Positions 22,299 to 31,300 of a stretch of 33,774 bases of DNA are shown piece after piece. The translations under genes were made by a program, and so were the position numbers. The stretch is from Paludibacter propionicigenes. GTDB lineage: Bacteria > Bacteroidota > Bacteroidia > Bacteroidales > JAIFNL01. The notes under the pieces are model-generated. The model saw nothing but the letters and a program-made list of their open reading frames with translations, did not search any database and was not told the origin of the DNA. The stretch spans positions 1 through 33,774 of the forward strand of contig DYNA01000028.1 in NCBI GenBank assembly GCA_020721325.1, read 5' to 3'. The first letter of the stretch is position 1. Each line of letters begins with the position of its first letter.

Positions 22299-23711
22299 AT
22301 GAAAAATTTCGTTCAATTGCTATTCGCAGCTATTTTAGGAAGTGCTTTAACTTACGGAGTATTTTATGCCATTGAAAGCAACAAACCCATTCGAGTATTA
22401 GAATTGGATAATTCCATGAGCCGTTTGGTAGCCAACAAAGGCGCAAATGTTCCTGATTTTACAACTGCTGCCGAGAAAGTTATGGACGGCGTAGTTCACA
22501 TTACATCAATCGTAAACAGCCAACGTCCCACTTATTTTAATCCGTTTTTTTATCAAGAACAAACCCCGCAAGTAGGTTCGGGTTCGGGCGTGATAATCAG
22601 TGAAAAAGGACATATTGTAACGAATTACCACGTCATAAAAGATGCCTCCGATTTAGAAGTAACTCTTCACGACAATCGGGTTTTTAAAGCCGAAGTCATT
22701 GGAAAAGACCCTTCTACCGATTTGGCTGTTATTAAAATTGATGCCGAAGATTTGGAAGTAATTCCGTTTACAAACTCAGACGAAGTGAAGGTAGGCGAAT
22801 GGGTTTTGGCGGTTGGAAATCCATTTAACCTCAATTCTACAGTTACCGCCGGAATAGTAAGTGCCAAAAGCCGAAATTTGCGCATGTCGGAAGACCGCTC
22901 GGCTATCGAGTCGTTTATTCAAACCGATGCAGCCATAAATCCCGGAAACAGCGGCGGCGCTCTGGTAAATATGGAAGGTGGCTTAGTGGGAATAAATACA
23001 GCAATTGCAAGTCCTACAGGCTCTTACGCCGGATATGCTTTTTCGATTCCTTCTAATTTGGTAAAAAAAATTGTAGAAGATTTGCTCGAATACGGAGTGG
23101 TGCAACGTGCTTATATTGGTGTAGTTATCAGAAGTGTAGACTCCAAAATAGCCGAAGAAATGAAACTTAAAATCAACGAAGGCGTTTTGGTAGATGAATT
23201 GCTCGAAGGCGGAGCGGCTGCCGAAGCCGGTGTAGAAGCGGGCGATGTAATTGTAAAAATAGACGATGTAAAAATTAAAACTGTTCCCGAATTGCAAGAA
23301 ATCATTGGCAGACAGCGACCCGGAAACAAAATAAATGTTGAAATAAACCGACAAGGAAAAACAAAATACATGCCCATTACCCTCAAAAACTTAAACGGAA
23401 ATACCGAAATCATTAAAAAAGATGATGCCAGTGTTTTATCGGTTTTGGGCATTGAATTGGAAGAATTGTCGGCTTCGGAATTGCAAAAAATGCGAATTAG
23501 CTCAGGCGTGAGAGTGAAATCGATTGGCGAAGGAAAAATTCGCAACAGCACCAACATGGAAGAAGGCTACATTATTTTAAAAATTGATGGTATAAAAGTA
23601 AAAACCACTCAAGATGTAATTGATAAACTTTCAAATAAAAAAGGCGGTGTTTTGTTGGAAGGAATTTATCCGGGTTACAACAATATTTATTACTACGCAA
23701 TAGGCTTGTAA
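22299..23711 (+). CDS. degP: DegP/HtrA-family periplasmic serine protease
   Basis: This protease degrades misfolded envelope proteins. The 470-residue protein has an N-terminal signal or anchor segment (LLFAAILGSALTYGVFYAI, residues 7-25). The chymotrypsin-like catalytic triad is His111 (VTNYHVI), Asp141 (PSTDLAVIKI) and Ser218 (NPGNSGGALVN). Two PDZ-like domains follow, at about 265-350 and 380-465; the first includes GAAAEAGVEAGDVIVKID. The layout is the same as DegP/DegQ. Whether it is a soluble chaperone-protease or membrane-tethered depends on signal cleavage, which cannot be decided here. It has its own promoter and an unusual strong Shine-Dalgarno site. The gene name is by family, not by proven orthology. 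Confidence 0.95.
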   Translation: MKNFVQLLFAAILGSALTYGVFYAIESNKPIRVLELDNSMSRLVANKGANVPDFTTAAEKVMDGVVHITSIVNSQRPTYFNPFFYQEQTPQVGSGSGVIISEKGHIVTNYHVIKDASDLEVTLHDNRVFKAEVIGKDPSTDLAVIKIDAEDLEVIPFTNSDEVKVGEWVLAVGNPFNLNSTVTAGIVSAKSRNLRMSEDRSAIESFIQTDAAINPGNSGGALVNMEGGLVGINTAIASPTGSYAGYAFSIPSNLVKKIVEDLLEYGVVQRAYIGVVIRSVDSKIAEEMKLKINEGVLVDELLEGGAAAEAGVEAGDVIVKIDDVKIKTVPELQEIIGRQRPGNKINVEINRQGKTKYMPITLKNLNGNTEIIKKDDASVLSVLGIELEELSASELQKMRISSGVRVKSIGEGKIRNSTNMEEGYIILKIDGIKVKTTQDVIDKLSNKKGGVLLEGIYPGYNNIYYYAIGL

Positions 23712-23721
23712 TTAAATTATT

Positions 23722-23737
23722 AAATTGTTAAATTGTT
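23722..23737. repeat. Octamer repeat AAATTGTT x2 after the protease gene
   Basis: Two tandem copies of AAATTGTT, the reverse complement of AACAATTT, lie just after the protease stop. They face the larger octamer array at 23794-23857, so the two can pair into a long AT-rich stem. This may serve as a weak terminator between the protease and rsmG. Confidence 0.65.
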
Positions 23738-23793
23738 ACATTTTAAATGGTTTAAAGGTCAATTTGAAAAATAAAAAATTGCTTGTTTTTTTT

Positions 23794-23857
23794 AACAATT
23801 TGACCATTTAACAATTTGACCATTTAACCATTTAACAATGTAACCATAGAACAACTA
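23794..23857. repeat. 64-bp array with 8-bp period upstream of rsmG
   Basis: Eight consecutive octamers, each starting AAC (or GAC) with consensus AAC(A/C)ATTT, keep an exact 8-bp register. A 16-bp double unit (AACAATTTGACCATTT) is repeated perfectly twice, and the last four units drift. The array ends five bases before the rsmG ATG. The same family lies upstream of mraY and at the murC stop. Confidence 0.85.
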
Positions 23858-23862
23858 AAAAT

Positions 23863-24480
23863 ATGAAATTAATTGAAAAATATTTTGAAATCAGTGTTTT
23901 GCAAAAAGAACAATTTTCGCGTTTGGGAGAATTGTACATTGATTGGAATGAAAAAATAAATCTGATTTCGCGAAAAGACATTGAAAATTTAGAAATAAAG
24001 CATGTTCTTCATTCATTGGCAATTGCGGCATCAATGAATTTTGTAAACGGCACAAAAATACTCGATGTAGGCACAGGTGGCGGATTTCCGGGCATTCCTT
24101 TGGCTATTCTTTTGCCCGAATTGCAATTTACGCTCATCGATTCGATTGGAAAAAAAATAAAAGTGGTAGAAGCCATAAAAAACGAATTGGGACTTAAAAA
24201 CGTAATAGCCAAACAATTAAATGCAAAAGAATTGAAAGAAAAATTTGACTTTGTAGTCAGCCGCGCCGTTACCACTTTGCCCGAGTTTGTATCGCTTGCC
24301 AGCAAAAATGTTTCGCCCAACGATAAAAATTCAATACCCAACGGAATTTTGTATCTAAAAGGCGGCGACTTGACCCAAGAAACCAAACCTTTTCGCAAAA
24401 TAGTTCAAATAATGGAAGTAAGTAATTTTTTTGAAGAAGAATTTTTTGAAACAAAAAAAATTGTATATGTTCCTATTTAA
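23863..24480 (+). CDS. rsmG: 16S rRNA (guanine-527-N7) methyltransferase RsmG
   Basis: RsmG (GidB) makes m7G527 in 16S rRNA with S-adenosylmethionine. The 205-residue protein has the SAM motif LDVGTGGGFPGIPL (residues 67-80), the preceding NLISRKD block typical of the family, an acidic LIDSIGKK strand, and the VSRAV catalytic-region motif. Length is normal. The ATG at 23863 is preceded by an octamer repeat array rather than a Shine-Dalgarno site. rpmH follows with its own promoter. Confidence 0.96.
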   Translation: MKLIEKYFEISVLQKEQFSRLGELYIDWNEKINLISRKDIENLEIKHVLHSLAIAASMNFVNGTKILDVGTGGGFPGIPLAILLPELQFTLIDSIGKKIKVVEAIKNELGLKNVIAKQLNAKELKEKFDFVVSRAVTTLPEFVSLASKNVSPNDKNSIPNGILYLKGGDLTQETKPFRKIVQIMEVSNFFEEEFFETKKIVYVPI

Positions 24481-24533
24481 CAAAGCTTTATAAAAAAAGA
24501 ATCATTTTTATTAAAATATTTTTGAATTTAATT

Positions 24534-24563
24534 TTTGTAAAACAAAAAAAAACTATACTTTTG
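24534..24563 (+). promoter_or_regulatory. Promoter of rpmH
   Basis: TTTG (24534-24537), 18 nt, then TACTTTTG (24556-24563), followed by CACCC. This matches the Bacteroidetes promoter well. Transcription should begin near 24570 with a leader of about 108 nt before the rpmH ATG. Confidence 0.65.
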
Positions 24564-24677
24564 CACCCTGATTTGAAAAAGGAGAAATTTTTTTCGATAA
24601 AAGAAAATCAAAAATAGAACAAAAAGTTTTTTTAACATAAAAACAGATTATCTGTTTATCAAAATTACATAGAAATC

Positions 24678-24836
24678 ATGAAAAGGACTTTTCAACCCTC
24701 TAATAGAAAAAGAAGGAACAAACACGGTTTTAGAGCCAGAATGGCTTCAGTAGGAGGCAGAAACGTATTAGCAAGCCGCAGAAGAAAAGGCAGAAAAAAA
24801 TTAACTGTTTCTGACGAACCAAGTCATAAAGGATAA
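24678..24836 (+). CDS. rpmH: 50S ribosomal protein L34
   Basis: This 52-residue, strongly basic protein begins [19 protein letters not shown] and contains [19 protein letters not shown], the complete L34 signature. L34 binds 23S rRNA in the large ribosomal subunit. The C-terminal tail [13 protein letters not shown] extends a few residues past the E. coli protein, as is common in Bacteroidetes. rnpA does not follow, unlike in many other bacteria. The gene has its own promoter and is followed by two hairpins, so it forms a single-gene transcript. Confidence 0.98.
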   Translation: MKRTFQPSNRKRRNKHGFRARMASVGGRNVLASRRRKGRKKLTVSDEPSHKG

Positions 24837-24896
24837 TTTTTTTTACGTTTTTAGAATCAACTTTTTTTAAGTTCATACTAAAAAATACCGTTTAAA

Positions 24897-24932
24897 AAAC
24901 TAAAAAGATTGATTTTTTCAACTTTTTAGTTT
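24897..24932 (+). terminator. First hairpin after rpmH
   Basis: AAACTAAAAAG (24897-24907) and CTTTTTAGTTT (24922-24932) form a perfect 11-bp stem with a 14-nt loop, followed by ATTTTTG. It is AT-rich and only moderately strong, and the stronger terminator follows 6 bases later. Confidence 0.5.
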
Positions 24933-24938
24933 ATTTTT

Positions 24939-24986
24939 GTACCCTTATTTTTGGTGAAAACCAAAAATAAGGGTACTTTTTTTTTT
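24939..24986 (+). terminator. Strong Rho-independent terminator after rpmH
   Basis: The arms 24939-24954 (starting GTACCCTTA) and 24961-24976 (ending AAGGGTAC) form a perfect 16-bp stem with the loop TGAAAA, followed by ten Ts (24977-24986). It is a textbook intrinsic terminator for the rpmH transcript. Confidence 0.95.
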
Positions 24987-25082
24987 ACAAAAATAAAAAA
25001 TACAATAAACGGTAAAAAAAAGAAATTTCCTAAATGAATAATTCGTATAAATATACTAAATTGCTTAGAATTTTGAGAATTT

Positions 25083-25195
25083 GGTATTGGGTTTCAATGT
25101 CGCCAAAGTTAAAAAAAATACGAAAGCCGTCAGACCGGCTTGTCCGGTCTGACCGAGTCCAACGCTTAACTTTGGCGACATTGAAATCCAATACC
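25083..25195. repeat. 113-bp inverted repeat with a nested GC-rich hairpin
   Basis: The 30-bp arms (25083-25112 and 25166-25195) match at 29 of 30 positions; they share TTTCAATGTCGCCAAAG. Inside lies a second perfect hairpin, GTCAGACCGG (25129-25138), loop CTTGT, CCGGTCTGAC (25144-25153). Imperfect pairing continues outside the arms (TTTTGAG on the left, CTCAAAA on the right). The inner part is far more GC-rich than its surroundings. It is probably a dispersed non-coding element; no ORF or transposase is linked to it. Confidence 0.85.
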
Positions 25196-25300
25196 TAATT
25201 CCTAAAACTCAAAACAAAAGAGTATAACATTGGTTCGTTAAAAATTGGTGTAGTTCATTCAAAAATATTAAAAATGATACACAAAACAATGTTTTGTTAA

Positions 25301-25331
25301 TTTGTTGAATTTGAGTTTATTCATACATTTG
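25301..25331 (+). promoter_or_regulatory. Promoter of mqnE
   Basis: TTTG (25301-25304), 19 nt, TACATTTG (25324-25331). This is an exact Bacteroidetes-type promoter, giving a start near 25338 and a leader of about 57 nt. Confidence 0.65.
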
Positions 25332-25394
25332 TGCAAAAAAAATTACGAACTGTTGAAATAAAAAAAACAATTGAATAACAAAACCAATAAAACA

Positions 25395-26504
25395 ATGAAT
25401 TTTATTTTTAATTCAAATATATCTGACCAACTGAAGGCAATAGCCGAAAAAGTTGCATTGGGAAAGCGAATTTCGGAAGTTGAAGGCTTATTTTTGTTTG
25501 AAAAAGCAGATTTAGGTTACTTGGCGGTGCTTGCAAATCATGTAAGAGAGCGTTTACATGGTAAAAAGACCTTTTTCAATCGCAATTTTCACATCGAACC
25601 GACCAATATTTGCATTTACAACTGTAAATTTTGTTCCTATGTACGAAAAATTGGTCAGGAAGGAGCTTGGGAATACAATTTAGACCAAATAGAAGACTTG
25701 GTTCACAAACACAAAAGCGCGCAACCAACGGAAGTACATATTGTAGGAGGCGTTCACCCGAAGCGCGATTTGCATTACTACGGCGAAATGATTCAGCGCA
25801 TTAAGGCTATTTTGCCCGAAATTCATGTAAAAGGTTTTACGGCTGTAGAATTGGAATTTATGATTAAAAAAGCTCGATTGAGTTTAAGAGAAGGATTGCT
25901 CAAACTCAAGGAATACGGGCTTGATTCCATTCCGGGTGGAGGTGCGGAGATTTTTGCACCCGAAATTCGTGTGCAGGTGTGCGATGAAAAATCGACTGCC
26001 GAAAAATGGCTCGAAATTCACGAAACGGCTCATTCGGTTGGTTTGCCTTCCAATGCAACTATATTATATGGTCATATCGAAAATTATGCGCATCGCATCG
26101 ACCACATAGCTCGTTTGCGCCAATTGCAAGACAAAACGGGCGGTTTTAATACTTTCATTCCGCTCAAATATCGAAATCAGAACAATAGCCTTTCAGAAAT
26201 TGGCGAAGTTTCGCTGCTCGAAGATTTGCGCAATTTTGCCGTTTCGCGCATTTTTCTCGACAATATTCCGCATCTAAAAGCCTATTGGCCCATGCTTGGC
26301 AAAGAAAAAGCGCAACTTTCCCTGTCTTTTGGAGTGGACGATATTGACGGAACGATAGATGATTCTACAAAAATTTATTCTATGGCTGGAGTTGAAGACT
26401 TAAAACCTCAAATGACTACAAATCAATTGGTTGAATTAATTAAATCAGCGGGTTTTGAAGCCGTTGAGCGTGATACTTTATACAATGTAATAAAAATTTA
26501 TTAA
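25395..26504 (+). CDS. mqnE: Aminodeoxyfutalosine synthase MqnE
   Basis: MqnE is a radical SAM enzyme of the futalosine route to menaquinone: it joins 3-[(1-carboxyvinyl)oxy]benzoate to the adenosyl radical, giving aminofutalosine. The product has 369 residues from the ATG at 25395; an upstream in-frame TTG at 25371 is less likely. The [4Fe-4S] motif CxxxCxxC is at Cys73, Cys77 and Cys80. MqnE-type blocks follow: VGGVHPKRDLHYY, KGFTAVELEF, DSIPGGGAEIFAPE, WLEIHETAH, TILYGHIE and GGFNTFIPL. These fit MqnE better than its relative MqnC. The next gene starts 17 bp downstream, so the two are probably co-transcribed from the promoter at 25301. Confidence 0.93.
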   Translation: MNFIFNSNISDQLKAIAEKVALGKRISEVEGLFLFEKADLGYLAVLANHVRERLHGKKTFFNRNFHIEPTNICIYNCKFCSYVRKIGQEGAWEYNLDQIEDLVHKHKSAQPTEVHIVGGVHPKRDLHYYGEMIQRIKAILPEIHVKGFTAVELEFMIKKARLSLREGLLKLKEYGLDSIPGGGAEIFAPEIRVQVCDEKSTAEKWLEIHETAHSVGLPSNATILYGHIENYAHRIDHIARLRQLQDKTGGFNTFIPLKYRNQNNSLSEIGEVSLLEDLRNFAVSRIFLDNIPHLKAYWPMLGKEKAQLSLSFGVDDIDGTIDDSTKIYSMAGVEDLKPQMTTNQLVELIKSAGFEAVERDTLYNVIKIY

Positions 26505-26521
26505 TCTTAATCTGTTTATTT

Positions 26522-28051
26522 ATGAAAAAAGTTTTATTTTTATTGTTTTTTGGGTTGTTTTCAGTATTTGGTTTTACACAAAATATTGAAAAAAATAGTG
26601 AAAAAAGTATTGATTTTCAAAAACTTGATGCTTACATTCAAAGTTCGGTCGAAAAATTTAATTTAACCGGATTAAGTTTTGCATTTGTGCAAAACGATTC
26701 GGTTCTTTTTTCTAAAGCTTATGGTTTAAAAAATACCAAAACAGGCGAAATTTTGAACACTTCGTCGTTATTTAACATCGCTTCGTGTTCAAAAGCTTTT
26801 ACTGCGGCTTGTGTAACGAAATTGGTTCACGAAAAAAAATTGAATTGGGACGACAAAGTGATAACTTATTTGCCCGATTTTAAGCTTGCAGACGATTATA
26901 TTACTCAAAATCTGTCAATTGAAGATTTGCTTTGTCATCGTTCGGGCTTGGGAACTTTTTATGGCGATTTACTTTGGTATCAGACCCATTATTCACAAAC
27001 AGAAATCATTGAAAGAATGCGTTATTTACCAATAAAGCGCACATACAGAACACAATACGGCTATCAAAACGACATGTATCTTGTAGCCGGAAAAATAATA
27101 GAAAAAGTAAGCGGGCAAACTTGGGGCGAATATTTAAAACAAAACATTTTAAAACCTCTCGCAATGTCCGAAACACGTGTGGCAAGTAAATATCTTTCTG
27201 AAAACCAAGACCTTGCTATGCCGCATTTGAATCGTAATTTAGAAAATTTATACATCATAGATGAACATGCAGCCCTTTCTATGTATTCGAGCGTAGAAGA
27301 GTTAAGTAATTGGGTACGAATGCTTTTGGGCAATGGAAGTTTCAACGGATATTCTGTTTTGTCGCCCGAAATGGTACACGATTTGTTTTCTGCGCGCACA
27401 CTTCTACCGGTTTCTACCTATCATCAAACGATGGGAACGTATTTTAGAGCTTATGCTTTGGGCTGGAGTACCTTTGATTATTTTGGCAAAAAAATAGTTG
27501 AACACGATGGCGGTATGCCGGGTTACATTTCTAAAGTAACTTTAATTCCACAATTAAATGCCGGATTTGTAATTTTAACCAACGACATGAACTATTTATC
27601 TTCGGGTCTGAAATACAAGATTTTAGATATGATGCTCAACGACCAAGACAAAGATTGGGCAGAAATCTTTTTAGATTTCCAAAAAGCCGGAGAACGAGAA
27701 GACAAACAAAAAATTGAAAAAAAATACGCCGAGCGAAAATTAAATACTCAACCCGATTTAAAACTCAAAGAATATGCCGGAACTTATACCGACAAAATGT
27801 ATGGAGATGCCGAAATAACTTTTTCAAAAGACAAACTCACTCTCACACTTTTGCCTGCTAAAGAAGTATTTACAAGCCCCATGACACACTGGCACAACAA
27901 TAGTTTTCATATAAAATTTAAAGATAATTTTTTGCCCGAAGGTTGGATACATTTCAGTATTAATGAAAATAATGAAATAGAAGGTTTTACAATTGATTTA
28001 GAAAATCCCGATTTTCATTTTTTCAATCTCAATTTTGTAAAAAAGAAATAA
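26522..28051 (+). CDS. Secreted serine hydrolase of the beta-lactamase family
   Basis: The 509-residue protein has an N-terminal signal peptide (KKVLFLLFFGLFSVFGF, cleavage near residue 20) and a class C beta-lactamase-like domain. The catalytic motifs are SxxK at Ser88-Cys-Ser-Lys91, YxN at Tyr181-Gln-Asn183, and HDGG from His328 in place of KTG. A C-terminal region from about residue 415 (LKEYAGTYTDKMYGDAEITF) looks like the DUF3471-type domain often attached to such enzymes. Members of this group are mostly D-aminopeptidases, esterases or peptidases rather than resistance enzymes. The substrate is unknown. It follows mqnE by 17 bp, but no functional link is evident. Confidence 0.88.
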   Translation: MKKVLFLLFFGLFSVFGFTQNIEKNSEKSIDFQKLDAYIQSSVEKFNLTGLSFAFVQNDSVLFSKAYGLKNTKTGEILNTSSLFNIASCSKAFTAACVTKLVHEKKLNWDDKVITYLPDFKLADDYITQNLSIEDLLCHRSGLGTFYGDLLWYQTHYSQTEIIERMRYLPIKRTYRTQYGYQNDMYLVAGKIIEKVSGQTWGEYLKQNILKPLAMSETRVASKYLSENQDLAMPHLNRNLENLYIIDEHAALSMYSSVEELSNWVRMLLGNGSFNGYSVLSPEMVHDLFSARTLLPVSTYHQTMGTYFRAYALGWSTFDYFGKKIVEHDGGMPGYISKVTLIPQLNAGFVILTNDMNYLSSGLKYKILDMMLNDQDKDWAEIFLDFQKAGEREDKQKIEKKYAERKLNTQPDLKLKEYAGTYTDKMYGDAEITFSKDKLTLTLLPAKEVFTSPMTHWHNNSFHIKFKDNFLPEGWIHFSINENNEIEGFTIDLENPDFHFFNLNFVKKK

Positions 28052-28094
28052 GGTAAATAACCTGTTAATTCATTTCATAATTTCCCAAACCGAC

Positions 28095-28176
28095 AAGTCA
28101 TGGTATCAATTGTTTGCAAAATGCCTTTGATTTATTTATCAACAAGCTGTTTATTAACTAATTGATACAATGACTT
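28095..28176 (-). repeat. 82-bp palindrome-ended element, copy 2 (inverted)
   Basis: Its ends AAGTCATGGTATCAATTG and AATTGATACAATGACTT are imperfect inverted repeats, and its reverse complement matches copy 1 at 21986-22067 along the whole 82 bp, apart from a diverged centre. It lies 43 bp after the stop of the serine hydrolase. Both copies therefore follow the last gene of a + strand unit, a position that fits stem-loop elements tolerated in 3' regions. Confidence 0.8.
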
Positions 28177-28345
28177 GCTCATTTTGCTCCTACTTTTTAC
28201 AAAAAAAACATTCAACACTCTTTTTTAACAAAAAAACTTTTAATAAGAAGCTAAACAAATCAATCAAAAGAAACAACGAGTAAAAAAAATGGGAGTACTT
28301 TAAAGTTTGCACTAATGCCCACAAAAAAAAGCAATGACCGCTCTA

Positions 28346-28361
28346 CCATATGTTATGTTCT
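28346..28361 (-). repeat. Half copy of the AGAACATAAC element
   Basis: On the - strand this reads AGAACATAACATATGG, which matches 14 of the first 15 bases of the complete element at 31532-31652. It begins 14 nt after the stop of the type IIG gene, exactly the spacing found for the complete element after its own upstream gene. The opposite arm (GTTATGTTCT on the - strand) is missing. Confidence 0.55.
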
Positions 28362-28375
28362 TTTATCATTGTATA

Positions 28376-31300
28376 TCAGTTTATTATAGTTACATTTTCA
28401 TAGTTTTCAACGATACTTATTTCTTTATCTGTAAAACCGTAAAGATTATACACTAATAAATCTATTGTTTTTAAAGTCTTATCATATTTTTCAATTTTAT
28501 CATTGATTTGTTTTATATTATTTTTAAAATATTCTTCCCACTCATCTTGCTGGTTAAGTGATAATTTTACACTTTGTTTAACTAATTCAGCTTGAAATTG
28601 TTTAAATATTAATTTATTGTACTCAGAAATTTTTGAATTAAGTTTTACATTATTAAAATTTGATGCAATACGATTAAAGAATTTTGATTTTAAAGAATAA
28701 ATTTCGTTATTTAATTCGTAAATAGTATCAATTAATTTAATTATATCGGTTTCGTCTTGAATTTCAGGGAATGGAATTAAAAATAAATTTTGTGTGGATA
28801 TAGCATTTGTTAAACTTGAATTATTTGTAAATTTCTTTTTATAGTAGTAAGTAATTAATTTTGAATTTAATATTGCTAAAATAGTTTTTAAATTATAGTT
28901 AGATTTATTCGTAATTGCGTAAGTTGTTCCTAAATTATAAAATTGCTGATTATCATAAGTTAATACGAAATCCGTATTAATCATTTGCATAATTAGTTTT
29001 TCATCTGCCAAAAAAATATTTTCATCTCTTGCACGAAGCAATTCAGTTTTGCTATAAAATACATATTGTCTTGGAATTAGAATAGAATATTTTTTTATAT
29101 CTTTTCCCCTTAATGTTGGTTTGTAAAAATCGTTGAGTTTAACGTTGCTTATAAATTTTTTATCATCACCCGTTACAATACCATTATTTATGTTTATAAT
29201 CTCGCTTAAAGTCGGTTTACATTTTTCAATTAAATCAATTACATTGGTATCAAAGCCGTTTTTATAAATTGAAAAAATATTATTGTAGGAATTTAAGTAT
29301 GAATTTTGACTTTGTATATCTGTTTCAATTTGTTCATTTTGTTTAAAGAAACTAATTGAAATCGTATCATTTATTGTGATGGATTTTTTAAACGCAATAG
29401 TTGCTGTTTCTGCAATTACATCTGCAAATTGACCTGCACCCCAATCTGTAATATTTAAAATATCAAAATTTGCCAATAGATAGTTTCGTATTGATGTATA
29501 AGCATTTGTTTTTAAGATATTTTTATGAAAAATCCAACCAGAAATGCCTTCATTTTTTAATATTTTTCCTGTAAGTTCTAAAAATGGTGCAATTAAATTT
29601 AATTTAGTTGTTTTAAATTTATCTGTACCTGATTTCTCGAAAGAATTTGGATAATTTGTATATAAAAATTGAAGTGTTGGTTTGTCAAAACCACGATTAT
29701 CAACGTAAGGTGGATTGGCTATTATGATATCAAAACCCCCGTTTTGCATGATTTCCGAAAATTTCGTATTCCAATTAAAAGACTTATCACCTGCAATTTC
29801 AATATTATCTATTAAAGAGTTACCACATTTGAGATTGTTGCTTAAATCAGATAATTTTCGTTCTTTTTTTGCGGTATGCAACCATAATGATAGCTTAGCA
29901 ATTTCAACGCTTTCTTCATTAATATCAACTCCGTAGATATTTTTCTCTAAAACAGTTTTGTCAGTATCGAATAATTTAATGCTTTCACCTGTAAGCTGAT
30001 ACATTAATTCATCAGTTTCCTTATGTTCTTGAATTAGAAAATCTAATGCCTGAATTAAAAACGCTCCACTGCCGCAAGCAGGGTCAATTATTTTTAGTTC
30101 AAAAAGCCAGTTTTTATATCTTTTTATTATTTCAAAAAGTTCTTTCCCTTTTTTTGTAATTTTTGTGTTTTTGTTATGTGTTTCATCTATCAGAATGTCA
30201 AAAATTAAAAGCTCCTGTTTTTTTTGTCTGCAAAGTTCGCCAATTGTATTTACAACAATATATTTTGTAATATAATCCGGTGTATAAAAAATTCCGTCTT
30301 TTTTGCGTTTTGTTTGTTTAATATCAATAGTTCGTCCCAAATTTGAGGCAATAATTTCGTCCATTTCATTTAATGAATGTTCAAAAATATGCCCTAAAAT
30401 ATTAACATCAATTTCGGTGTTAAAATCATACTTTGCTATGTTTAAAACACCTTCTTTTATTATTGTATCTTCAATTCTAAATTCTTTGTTATCTAATATT
30501 TCATCAGTTGCAAATAAACCACCATTATAAGCAGGTACAGTTCCCCAGTCTTTATATATAAAACCAATATTTAAATGATGGAAAAATAATTGGTAACGTG
30601 AATATAATGAAACTGTATCGCCTTCATTAAGGTAAATTTTCCATTTTTCAATAGTTCTTGATAAGGCATTTGGGGGAATTAGACCTTTGTCTTCGGCAAA
30701 GGCAATAAACAAAATTCGGTCTAATAGTTTTTGGGTTTTCTTTAATAGTTTTATTCTATCGTACTGTAAATTATTTTTGACAATATTTTCAAATATTTTT
30801 TCTTTAAATTGCTTGTAATCTTTGTAAAACTTATCAGAAATGCTTTCTTCATGAAATTTTGTTTCTTCTTTGAGACGCAAAGGTATATCATTAAAAATAC
30901 TTTCTTTGCTTAAAAATAAATATAAACGCTTAAATTCTTCTTCTTCCAAATAAAACAAGTCAAACTCTTCAAATTCTGTTGAATTATCAATATATAAACG
31001 AATGAAATGAAATGTTGAAGTTATTACATATCTACAATTTGGTTGATTATTTTTGTAATTAAAAGCCTGTTTTTCTATTTGTTTTAAATCAAACAATTTT
31101 GTCGATTTTAATTCAATTACACCAATTGCTTTACCGTCTTTAAGAATTGCACCGTCAGCTTTTTTACTATCTGTTTGGTTTTTAAATTCAGTTGTTAAAT
31201 TGTAATTTTTATTTGGATTTATTGTGTAACCCAAAACATCAACAAATAATTCACGTAAGAAACCTTCTTGATAGTTTTCTTCTTTGAGCAACATGATATT

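Larger units (their letters stand above)
24837..25394. other. Intergenic region between rpmH and mqnE
   Basis: Holds two successive hairpin terminators (24897-24932 and 24939-24986), a 113-bp inverted repeat with a nested GC hairpin (25083-25195) and the mqnE promoter (25301-25331). No gene is seen in it. Confidence 0.7.
28052..28375. other. Convergent intergenic region before the restriction locus
   Basis: Holds the second copy of the 82-bp palindrome-ended element (28095-28176) and a half copy of the AGAACATAAC element (28346-28361). The stretch 28180-28345 shows nothing recognisable. Confidence 0.7.

Noticed and set aside
23111-23557. Long open frame antisense to the protease gene
   Set aside because: The opposite strand carries a complete DegP-like protein with its catalytic triad; the antisense product is S/F-rich with no motif.
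25395-26504. Annotation of the radical SAM gene as mqnC
   Set aside because: Blocks such as GGVHPKRDLHYY, FTAVELEF and WLEIHETAH fit MqnE better, although the two enzymes are related.
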